A stretch of DNA of 10,586 bases. It comes from Victivallales bacterium (GTDB lineage Bacteria; Verrucomicrobiota; Lentisphaeria; Oligosphaerales; Oligosphaeraceae). Location: the NCBI GenBank assembly GCA_017615955.1, contig JAFZZD010000008.1, positions 1 to 10,586 of the forward strand, given 5' to 3'. Made by a program: the position numbers and the translations under genes. The notes below the pieces were generated by a model. That model saw only the letters and a list, made by a program, of their open reading frames with translations, did not search any database and was not told the origin of the DNA. Positions 1 to 5,421 of this stretch are shown here, piece by piece (positions within the stretch are counted from its first letter, which is position 1; each line of letters starts with the position of its first letter).

Positions 1-23
1 GGACAGTGGACAGTGGACAGTGG
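1..23. repeat. Tandem heptamer array (GGACAGT)3
   Basis: Three perfect head-to-tail copies of GGACAGT occupy 1-21, followed by a partial GG. The array starts at the first base, so it may continue to the left. It is related to, but not the same as, the array at 100-127: read on the minus strand, that one has the unit GGACTGT, which differs by an A/T swap in the middle. The two arrays could therefore fold back on each other with about six of seven positions paired per unit. Confidence 0.85.
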
Positions 24-32
24 TTTGTCGGG

Positions 33-56
33 TGTCAGCGGCGAAAGCCGCTGATA
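33..56 (+). other. Hairpin with GAAA tetraloop
   Basis: Positions 33-42 pair with 47-56 (ten pairs, one of them G-U) around the loop GAAA at 43-46. The core is CAGCGGC/GCCGCTG. A GNRA loop on the plus strand is typical of stable RNA hairpins. No T-run follows on either strand, so it is not an obvious terminator. It lies between the two heptamer arrays and downstream of the leftward gene. Its function is unknown. Confidence 0.6.
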
Positions 57-73
57 GGGCGGTGGCTTTTAAA

Positions 74-93
74 CGCGGGCGAAAACGCCCGCG
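74..93 (-). terminator. Possible terminator of the leftward racemase gene
   Basis: A perfect eight-pair stem CGCGGGCG/CGCCCGCG (74-81 with 86-93) closes a four-base loop. On the minus strand it lies about 36 bases past the stop of the racemase gene and is followed by TTT and then AAAA, which is only a short U tract. The stem is very GC-rich. It may be a weak intrinsic terminator or simply part of the repeat/hairpin block. Confidence 0.35.
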
Positions 94-97
94 CACA

Positions 98-129
98 GGA
101 CAGTCCACAGTCCACAGTTCACAGTCCAC
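98..129. repeat. Second heptamer array (ACAGTCC)4, abutting a stop codon
   Basis: Copies of ACAGTCC lie at 100-106, 107-113 and 121-127, with one variant (ACAGTTC) at 114-120. Read on the minus strand, the units are GGACTGT and the array begins immediately after the TAG stop (131-129) of the leftward gene. The first unit is preceded by GG, so 98-104 also reads GGACAGT, the left array's unit. This junction links the two unit types. Confidence 0.85.
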
Positions 130-1403
130 TATTGCCTTATTGCCTGTGGGATGCTGGACACGCCGTCAGGAATAATTGAGATTCTGGCGTTTTGCCCCAG
201 TTGCTTGCGTGCGATATTCAGTGCCTCCTGAAGTGACGAAGCAGGAATGATGTGCATTGCGCTGATGATATCGTGTGGGCAGTGCGTCGAGACAAGGATG
301 ACCTGGCATTTTTGCAGGACGCGGGCCATGATCTGGTATTCCCATTGATCGGGTTCGGTTTTGTCTCTTGGCACGGCGAGTATTCGCCTGGTCAGTTCAG
401 CTGGGCTTTCGCCGGATGACAGGTTTTGGAAGAATGACTGGCCGCCGTGCCCGTCCGCGCATGAGGCGGCGATTATGATGAAGCCGCCTTTGCGGCAGAC
501 TGTTTCGGCTGCGGTCATGCCCTTTACGGACTGGTATATGTTCTGGTCAAGCGGATAGCCGCCATTCGAGGTGATTACGATGTCTGATTCAGGTACGGAA
601 ATCCTGCTGAAGTTTCCCAGCCAGGCGCAGCCTTCCTCATGCGCCTTCTGGTAGTGTCCCGCGACTGCGTGGATTATGCGTTTTTCCGCGTCCAGCACCA
701 CATTCACTATAAAGGCGAGTTTTGCGGTCTTTGCGGCGAACAGCATGTCCTGGTGGATTGGGTTGTCCTTCAAGTTGCCAGTGCGGGCGTAGGGGCTGGC
801 GATGAATTCTGAACAATGGTTTGCGAACACGGTCTTTCTTGACACGATGCCAGGCAGGATGCTTTTCCTTCCGCCGGAGAAGCCGGCGAAGAAGTGGGGT
901 TCGATGAAGCCTTCCGCCAGCAGCAGGTCGGCCTCCATTGCCAGTTTGTTTATGATAAGCTCGCCGCCGGATGGCAGTGTGCCAGCATGGACAAGGCTTG
1001 CGTCATCCCTTGAATCATGTATGACGATCCTCTCATTGGCTACTATGTCCTCCCCCATTTTTGCCACCAGTTCCTCCCGTGATGTCAGCCTATGGAAGCC
1101 AGTTGCCACGAGAATGGTGATGTTTGCATTTGGATTGCCTTTGCGTATTCTGGAGAGCAGCTGCGGCATTATGATTTTGCTGGGCACTGGCCGCGTGTGG
1201 TCGCTGGTGATGATGACGACGTTGTTTTTGCCAACGGCGAGCTCTTCAAGGCGGGGGCTGGCGATGGGATTGTCCAGTGCGTCTGCCACACAGGCCTGCT
1301 GGTCCTGTGGCGGGGGCAGTTTTGGCGCAAAGACGCCATTGAGATATTTGCCCTCGATTTCTACTTCCAGATATGACTTGTAGTATGGGACCTTGATTTT
1401 CAT
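129..1403 (-). CDS. larA: LarA-family nickel-dependent lactate/2-hydroxyacid racemase
   Basis: A 424-aa cytoplasmic protein of the DUF2088/LarA family, whose founding member racemises lactate using a nickel-pincer nucleotide cofactor attached to a lysine. Relative to L. plantarum LarA, numbering is shifted by a constant four residues and the key positions are all present: D68-H-T-R71, H104, H170 in the motif EPHFFAGFSGGRK, cofactor lysine K180, nickel ligand H196, Y290, Q291, K294 and W354. It is therefore probably catalytically competent, although LarA homologues also act on malate, phenyllactate and other hydroxyacids, so the substrate is open. No larB, larC or larE cofactor-synthesis genes are in the window. 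The start is the ATG at 1403, with GGAGG (1409-1413, minus strand) five bases upstream. It is transcribed away from the rest of the window as a single gene here. Confidence 0.9.
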   Translation of the reverse strand: MKIKVPYYKSYLEVEIEGKYLNGVFAPKLPPPQDQQACVADALDNPIASPRLEELAVGKNNVVIITSDHTRPVPSKIIMPQLLSRIRKGNPNANITILVATGFHRLTSREELVAKMGEDIVANERIVIHDSRDDASLVHAGTLPSGGELIINKLAMEADLLLAEGFIEPHFFAGFSGGRKSILPGIVSRKTVFANHCSEFIASPYARTGNLKDNPIHQDMLFAAKTAKLAFIVNVVLDAEKRIIHAVAGHYQKAHEEGCAWLGNFSRISVPESDIVITSNGGYPLDQNIYQSVKGMTAAETVCRKGGFIIIAASCADGHGGQSFFQNLSSGESPAELTRRILAVPRDKTEPDQWEYQIMARVLQKCQVILVSTHCPHDIISAMHIIPASSLQEALNIARKQLGQNARISIIPDGVSSIPQAIRQ

Positions 1404-1437
1404 TTCAGCCTCCAGCCGCGTTTTGTGGATTTGCGTT

Positions 1438-1465
1438 AATTTACCACAGTGATTGAGATTGACTA
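1438..1465 (-). promoter_or_regulatory. Weak candidate promoter for the racemase gene
   Basis: On the minus strand, TAGTCA (1465-1460, four of six matches to the -35 consensus) is separated by 16 bases from TAAATT (1443-1438, four of six to the -10 consensus). This would give a leader of about 28 bases carrying the GGAGG ribosome site. The match is weak and the assignment is an inference. Confidence 0.25.
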
Positions 1466-1491
1466 GGAATGCCTGTCTGTTTTATTGACTA
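1458..1491. repeat. ATTGACTA direct repeat pair upstream of the racemase gene
   Basis: ATTGACTA occurs at 1458-1465 and 1484-1491, 26 bp apart start to start (about 2.5 helical turns). One copy overlaps the candidate -35 of the leftward promoter. It could be a regulator site in the divergent intergenic region, but an eight-base repeat at this distance may also be chance. Confidence 0.3.
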
Positions 1492-1529
1492 TGAGGCAAT
1501 GCAAGTATGTGTTTCCAGAGGCCGATGAC

Positions 1530-1573
1530 GTCGATTCAGGTTGCGTTGGCGGGAACACGCAACCAGCATCGAC
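1530..1573. other. Long bipartite hairpin inside the palindromic element
   Basis: An outer stem GTCGAT/ATCGAC (1530-1535 with 1568-1573) and an inner stem GGTTGCGT/ACGCAACC (1539-1546 with 1557-1564) are separated by a symmetric three-base internal loop. They close a ten-base terminal loop. All fourteen pairs are Watson-Crick. It lies between the two copies of the 14-bp repeat. Confidence 0.65.
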
Positions 1574-1599
1574 ATTGCTGCTTGAGATTGCACGATTTG

Positions 1600-1631
1600 G
1601 TTTCCAGAGGCCGCCAGCGGCGAATGGAAAC
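1600..1631. other. Second hairpin, competing with the element's outer stem
   Basis: GTTTCCA (1600-1606) pairs with TGGAAAC (1625-1631). Inside a symmetric GAG/GAA internal loop, GCCGC (1610-1614) pairs with GCGGC (1617-1621), leaving a minimal loop that would in practice open by a pair. The right strand of this stem is the same sequence that pairs with 1508-1517, so the local hairpin and the long-range stem exclude each other. Confidence 0.6.
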
Positions 1632-1634
1632 ACA

Positions 1635-1795
1635 AAGGGTACATATTTCAACTGCAAAAACTCCAGAAAATCTCGCAGAAATGATTGAAAAGTGGAAAAA
1701 TCGCGTTACCTTTCAAACAAATCTGTAATTACCTGGTGAGTGCTCTTTTTTTACCTGAAGGGCATTGAGAACGAAAGGATATGGGGAGCTTTGCG
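1635..1795 (+). other. A/T-rich leader upstream of the rightward operon
   Basis: This stretch precedes the first rightward gene and should hold its promoter or leader. I could not find a convincing -35/-10 pair. TGTAAT at 1724-1729 is a fair -10 (five of six) but lacks a partner. A run of seven Ts at 1746-1752 has no stem in front of it. No protein-like ORF is seen. Confidence 0.4.
1783..1788 (+). promoter_or_regulatory. Ribosome binding site that fixes the M55 peptidase start
   Basis: GGGGAG lies seven bases before the ATG at 1796. The earlier in-frame ATG at 1781 has its only purine stretch (AAAGGA) one base away, too close to work well. The later start also puts the family's metal-binding Asp and Glu at residues 8 and 10, as in B. 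subtilis DppA. Confidence 0.6.
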
Positions 1796-2632
1796 ATGAA
1801 GCTGTTTCTTTGCACAGATATGGAAGGAGTTTCTGGTGTCACGAATTTCAAGGACTACATCCGTCCAGACAGCAGATACTATGAGATGGGGCGGCGTCTT
1901 CTGACCAAGGAAATCAATGCCGCAGTGGAGGGCTTCTTCCAGGGCGGCGTGACGGAAATAAGCGTTCTGGACGGGCATGGGCACGGCGCCATAAACCAGG
2001 AATTGCTGGATGACAGGGTGAACTACATCAAGGGACACCTGATGCCAATATTCCCCTGCGGGCTGGACGATGGCTACGATGCAATGGCGGTAGTTGGGCA
2101 GCACGCAAAGTCCAATACACCATATTCGCACCTCACTCACACAGGAATGCCATGCGTTTATGACATGCTGGTGAATGGTGTGTCCATTGGCGAATATGGT
2201 CAGCTGGCGCTGTGTGCAATGGAACTGGGCATTCCCACGATCTTTGCGGCTGGCGAGAAGGCGTTTGCAGAAGAGGCGGAGGCATTCACGCCTGGCGTGG
2301 TGACCGTTTGGGGCAAGCGTGGTTTGCTGCCTGACAGCGGTTCCGTCGATGTGTCGGACGAGGAATACTGGGATGCAAAGTTGTCGGCGGAGCACATTGC
2401 GCCGGCCCGTGTCAGGGAAATGCTTACTGAAGGTGCGCGTCTTGCCGCAGAAAAGTACTTTGCGGACAAGAGCCAGTTCCATTACCTGGACTTGAAGGGC
2501 CCCTGGGAAATCAAGCGCTACATCCGCAAGCCCAAGAAGGACAGTCCCCACGTGACTTCCATAGAGCAGCTCAGCTGCCGCACAGCGAGGCATCCCACCA
2601 GCTATATAGAGGCATTGAATCAAATGTATTGA
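1796..2632 (+). CDS. M55 family D-aminopeptidase (DppA-like)
   Basis: A 278-aa zinc peptidase of MEROPS family M55. The founding member, B. subtilis DppA, cleaves D-amino acids from peptides such as D-Ala-D-Ala in a decameric ring. The N-terminal signature DMEGVSG (D8, E10), the DGHGH segment (H61/H63), the VGQHA histidine H103, the SHLTHTG region with H115 and E133 in GEYGQ reproduce the known metal and catalytic positions. No signal peptide is seen, so it should act in the cytoplasm, probably on cell-wall-derived or imported D-peptides. It is the first gene of the rightward run, and its stop lies 8 bp before the likely folP start. An ATG at 1781 would add five residues but is less likely. 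Family assignment is firm; the exact substrate is not. Confidence 0.88.
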   Translation: MKLFLCTDMEGVSGVTNFKDYIRPDSRYYEMGRRLLTKEINAAVEGFFQGGVTEISVLDGHGHGAINQELLDDRVNYIKGHLMPIFPCGLDDGYDAMAVVGQHAKSNTPYSHLTHTGMPCVYDMLVNGVSIGEYGQLALCAMELGIPTIFAAGEKAFAEEAEAFTPGVVTVWGKRGLLPDSGSVDVSDEEYWDAKLSAEHIAPARVREMLTEGARLAAEKYFADKSQFHYLDLKGPWEIKRYIRKPKKDSPHVTSIEQLSCRTARHPTSYIEALNQMY

Positions 2633-2640
2633 GTGCTACG

Positions 2641-3474
2641 ATGAGACTTTGCTTTAGAAACAGATTTTTGGACTTTGATGGCAACACCATCATCATGGGG
2701 ATACTGAATGTCACCCCTGATTCGTTTTCGGACGGCGGGGAATGTTCATGTGTTGAGGATGCCGTGTCCAAGGCGGGGCGTCTTCTGGAGGAAGGGGCGT
2801 CCATAGTGGACATTGGCGGCGAGTCCACCAGGCCAGGTTTCACTCCAGTAGGTGCAGATGAGGAAATGTCCCGTGTCGTGCCGGTGGTGAGTGGCATTCG
2901 CGCCAAGTATGGTGATGAGCCAATCATCAGCGTGGACACAAGCAAGGCCGAGGTGGCTGAGGCTGCGCTGGCGGCTGGGGCGGACATTGTCAATGACGTG
3001 TCGGCACTGGAGATTGGCGGGCTGGCGATGTGCGAGGCCATTGGAAAATACCATGCGGGCTGCATATTGATGCATCCTCGTGGCGTGCCCCAGGGAGCCG
3101 CCCCCATGGAGGCTATTGCCTCGTATCTTGCTGGCAGGCTTGAATATGCCATGGAGAACACTGGGCTTGACAGGAGCTTTTTCGCTGTGGATCCTGGCAT
3201 CGGCTTCGGCAAGGACCTGGAGCAGAACCTGCGCTGCTGCGTGGATTATAGCCAATTGCGTAAGCTGGAGCGCCCGATTCTGATTGGCATTTCCAGAAAG
3301 TCTAGCCTTGGACTTGTGACGGGGCGGGCGGTGGACTGCCGTGAATATGCGACAGTGGCCAGCACTGCAATTGCCGCATATCTGGGGGCGGACATATTGA
3401 GGGTGCATAATGTTTCGGCCAACAAGGATGCAGTGTCGGTGGCCAAGGCACTGCGGGAAGTGACAATGAAATGA
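2641..3474 (+). CDS. folP: Dihydropteroate synthase
   Basis: A 277-aa TIM-barrel enzyme that condenses 6-hydroxymethyl-dihydropterin diphosphate with p-aminobenzoate in folate synthesis, the target of sulfonamides. Visible motifs in order are NVTPDSFSDGG (N23), VDIGGESTRPG (D57), ISVDTSK (D99), IVNDVSA (N118), DPGIGFGK (D184), ISRKS (K220) and RVHNV (R254, H256). These cover the pterin and substrate pocket. The usual MHM(R/Q/K)G strand reads MHPRG here (144-148). The start is uncertain: ATG at 2641 gives a normal length, while an in-frame TTG at 2629 would overlap the upstream stop (TTGA) and add four residues. The last bases overlap cdaA by 4 bp (ATGA). The folP-cdaA-cdaR order is common in bacteria. 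Confidence 0.95.
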   Translation: MRLCFRNRFLDFDGNTIIMGILNVTPDSFSDGGECSCVEDAVSKAGRLLEEGASIVDIGGESTRPGFTPVGADEEMSRVVPVVSGIRAKYGDEPIISVDTSKAEVAEAALAAGADIVNDVSALEIGGLAMCEAIGKYHAGCILMHPRGVPQGAAPMEAIASYLAGRLEYAMENTGLDRSFFAVDPGIGFGKDLEQNLRCCVDYSQLRKLERPILIGISRKSSLGLVTGRAVDCREYATVASTAIAAYLGADILRVHNVSANKDAVSVAKALREVTMK

Positions 3475-4271
3475 CAGGATTTTTCTTGAACATACCAAAT
3501 GCCACCCAAAGCGACATCTTGTACGCGGAAGGGGCGATGATATTGCAGATTGCGATTCTGTATTTTGGAATCTACTGGACAATACGCCTGCTGAAGGGAG
3601 CGCCAGGCCTGTGGCAGCTGGTGGTTGTTGCGTTCATTCTGGGGGCATTGCAGCTTCTGGCTGATTTTTTCCGCCTGCAGGAACTTGAATGGCTGCTTGG
3701 CGCACTTTTCAAATCCCTGCCAATAATAATCGTCATTCTTTTCTCTGTGGAGATCCGCAGGGTATTCGACAAGTTCACAAGGCATTTGCAGAACACCTTC
3801 TTCACCAGACATGCGGGGGACACCCAGTACGCCGAGGAGGTTATTGACGACTTGAGCACGGTAGTGGAGAGCCTGGCGGCCTCGAAGACTGGCGCACTCA
3901 TCGCCATGGAGCAGGTCATGGATCTGGAGCCATTCTGCCGTTTGGGTAAAAAGGTGGATGCTGAAATCGGAAACAACGGCTTGCTGGAGACGATTTTCTA
4001 CAAGGGTTCTCCGCTTCATGATGGCGGCATCATCATTCGGAAAGGGCGTATCGAGGCGGCCGGATGCGTTTTTCCCGTGTCACAGGACAAGTTGCAGGCC
4101 AGTTTCGGCTTGCGTCATCGCGCGGCTTTGGGCTTGTCCAGCCAGACGGATGCGCTGGTGCTGGTGGTTTCAGAGGAGACGGGGGCGGTCCATATTGCGC
4201 TTAATGGGCAGTTGATCACAATTGTCTCCAGTTCTCAACTGAAGAAGTTCCTGCATGATTGCTTTGTGTAG
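3471..4271 (+). CDS. cdaA: Membrane diadenylate cyclase CdaA (DacA)
   Basis: A 266-aa enzyme that makes the second messenger c-di-AMP from two ATP. The N-terminal third is hydrophobic, with about three membrane segments (roughly 22-40, 48-66 and 80-93). A linker and the DisA_N cyclase domain follow (about 95-260). Catalytic signatures are SPLHDGG (D184) and GLRHRAALG (R215-H216-R217), plus SEETG near 234-238. The first signature is normally DGA; here it is DGG. The start overlaps the folP stop as ATGA, indicating translational coupling, and GGGAAG (3455-3460) may serve as the ribosome site. The next recognised gene encodes a YbbR/CdaR protein, the usual membrane partner that modulates CdaA activity. 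After the TAG stop the same frame stays open for 42 codons (see the candidate ORF at 4296). Confidence 0.95.
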   Translation: MTGFFLNIPNATQSDILYAEGAMILQIAILYFGIYWTIRLLKGAPGLWQLVVVAFILGALQLLADFFRLQELEWLLGALFKSLPIIIVILFSVEIRRVFDKFTRHLQNTFFTRHAGDTQYAEEVIDDLSTVVESLAASKTGALIAMEQVMDLEPFCRLGKKVDAEIGNNGLLETIFYKGSPLHDGGIIIRKGRIEAAGCVFPVSQDKLQASFGLRHRAALGLSSQTDALVLVVSEETGAVHIALNGQLITIVSSSQLKKFLHDCFV

Positions 4272-4295
4272 CATTTCAAGAAGGGGGATGAGGGT

Positions 4296-4400
4296 TTGTA
4301 TGCGAAACTGAAGGGCTATTGGCAGAGGGTGCGGGCCTTCTTTGTGCTGGGGCACAAGATTTTCATAAAAGGGGAGAAGGGGGGCGACGATGGAAAATAG
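4296..4400 (+). CDS. Candidate 34-aa basic small protein between cdaA and cdaR
   Basis: I do not recognise a family. A TTG codon at 4296 sits eight bases after AAGGGGG (4281-4287), a strong ribosome-site match. It opens a 34-codon frame ending in TAG at 4398-4400 and overlapping the cdaR start by 11 bp, much like the other junctions in this run. The N-terminal part (KLKGYWQRVRAFFVLGHKIF) mixes basic and aromatic/aliphatic residues and could form an amphipathic, membrane-touching helix; the tail is Gly/Lys/Asp-rich. It fills an otherwise unexplained 118-bp gap. Alternatives are that it is non-coding leader for cdaR, or, because it is in the same frame as cdaA, the remnant of a longer CdaA C-terminus now cut off by TAG. 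Confidence 0.35.
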   Translation: MYAKLKGYWQRVRAFFVLGHKIFIKGEKGGDDGK

Positions 4401-5421
4401 CAAGACAAAAAAGCGCACATTCTTCACTGACATCTGGCGCAAGGTGATTGCCTTGTTCCTGGCCATATTCGCCTGGTATGCCATACACAAGCAGCTTGTG
4501 GAAAGCATGCCGGTGATTGAGTTGAAGGTGCCATTGCAGATAGAGTGCGATGACAAGCGGGTGATACTGCCTGAGGAAAACTTCGAGATAACGCTGAAGA
4601 TCAAGAACTCAACGCTTTCCAACAAGTTGTCTCCAGATGACTTTGAGGTGAAGTACATTGTGACTGAAAGAGTGGGAACCATACCTGATGGCGGGATGAA
4701 CGTTACTCTTAACAGGGGAAAGAATTTCAAGATAAGGAAGCCGTTGTTCACCACCAGCGTGGGCTATGACATAAATACCAGCTTCTTCATTGACAAGGTC
4801 AGCGTCAAGACGGTGCCTGTCGAGGTAAAGCCCACAGGCAAGTTGCAGTATGGCAAGGTGCCGCAGTTTGAAGTGTCCCCTGAATATGTGCAGATCGAGG
4901 GACCTTCTGCCGTGCTGATGAACATACACCAGCTATACACGGAGGAGATTGATATTTCCGATGTCATGAAGGATACTCATTTCGATGGCCGGCTGCAGGC
5001 ATTGCCTGACAAGGTGAAGATGTTTGAGAACCGCGTCCCCTCCATAAGCATTGTGGCAAATGCCTTGAGTGCGAAGGAGATCCAGTCCTACAGCCTGGGC
5101 AGGAAGCTGCCCATCTCCATCTTGTATTCCACTCCGCAGCGCAGCAGGCTTGAGAATGACAAGATGATGGAGGTGGAACTTACATTCGAGACTGATGCAG
5201 AGACCATTGGCGAAATCAAGCGTCTCAGGCTTAAGCCATTCCTGGATTTGTCCTCTGTTTCGGAGGACAGCGGCGAAATCGAGGTGCCTGTCATGCTGGA
5301 TTTGCCCAGGAATGTTGCAGAGCGTGTATATCATGTCAGGAAGGAGCCTGAGACCTTCCGTGTCAAGTTGGTGCCCATGGAGGAGAAATCCCAGAAGGAA
5401 GAGAAGGGCGATGACAAGTGA
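4390..5421 (+). CDS. cdaR: YbbR-domain protein, CdaA regulator (CdaR-like)
   Basis: A 343-aa membrane-anchored protein. A short basic N-terminus is followed by a single membrane segment (about 16-33) and then a large extracytoplasmic part. The region at about 137-225 (SVKTVPVEV, later YVQIEGP and EEIDISD) is a clear YbbR repeat, and diverged repeats probably flank it (about 42-120 and 236-328). The C-terminal tail is rich in Lys and Glu. In Firmicutes, CdaR binds CdaA at the membrane and tunes c-di-AMP production. The position directly after cdaA supports the same role, but this is inferred from family and context. AAGGGGGG (4377-4384) precedes the ATG by five bases. The end overlaps miaA by 11 bp. 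Confidence 0.85.
   Translation: MENSKTKKRTFFTDIWRKVIALFLAIFAWYAIHKQLVESMPVIELKVPLQIECDDKRVILPEENFEITLKIKNSTLSNKLSPDDFEVKYIVTERVGTIPDGGMNVTLNRGKNFKIRKPLFTTSVGYDINTSFFIDKVSVKTVPVEVKPTGKLQYGKVPQFEVSPEYVQIEGPSAVLMNIHQLYTEEIDISDVMKDTHFDGRLQALPDKVKMFENRVPSISIVANALSAKEIQSYSLGRKLPISILYSTPQRSRLENDKMMEVELTFETDAETIGEIKRLRLKPFLDLSSVSEDSGEIEVPVMLDLPRNVAERVYHVRKEPETFRVKLVPMEEKSQKEEKGDDK

Larger units (their letters stand above)
1508..1634. repeat. 127-bp palindromic intergenic element with inverted ends
   Basis: The ends are inverted repeats: TGTGTTTCCA at 1508-1517 and its exact complement at 1625-1634. Extended to 17 bp, the arms agree at 14 positions. Inside are a long hairpin (1530-1573) and a second copy of the left arm (GTTTCCAGAGGCCG at 1511-1524 and again at 1600-1613). 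The second copy also pairs with the right end, so two folds compete. There is no coding capacity worth calling and no clear target duplication outside the ends. It resembles a REP- or MITE-type element, or a structured RNA leader. It does not match any riboswitch I recognise. Confidence 0.6.

Noticed and set aside
802..1383. Plus-strand open frame of 193 codons inside the racemase gene
   Set aside because: The racemase on the other strand has every active-site residue. The plus-strand frame is Ser/Leu-rich shadow sequence without recognisable motifs.
1511..1613. CRISPR-like direct repeat (GTTTCCAGAGGCCG twice)
   Set aside because: There are only two copies of 14 bp, 89 bp apart, with a long hairpin between them. 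There is no regular spacing and no cas genes. It belongs to the palindromic element.
36..1624. Shared CAGCGGCGAA at 36-45 and 1615-1624 as evidence that the left block and the palindromic element are one repeat family
   Set aside because: Only ten bases agree, both lie in GC-rich hairpins with similar base content, and the surrounding sequences do not align.
1508..1634. Integron attC site or a known riboswitch
   Set aside because: I see no RYYYAAC/GTTRRRY end pair as in attC and no integrase, and no conserved core of the riboswitch classes I know, including the c-di-AMP (ydaO) class that might be expected near cdaA.
1741..1760. Terminator at the T-run 1746-1752
   Set aside because: Seven Ts are present, but only a three-pair stem can be drawn before them, too weak for an intrinsic terminator, and it would lie just before the operon's first gene.
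1751..2623. Long minus-strand open frame opposite the M55 peptidase gene
   Set aside because: It is antisense to a gene with a full set of M55 motifs, has no family-like content and no ribosome site. It is a frame shadow. The same applies to the long antisense frames at 2746-3582, 3246-4019 and 4933-5724.
5195..5410. N-terminal extension of miaA
   Set aside because: The frame is open upstream, but those 72 residues overlap the YbbR gene and do not resemble MiaA, whose homology begins at the ATG at 5411.
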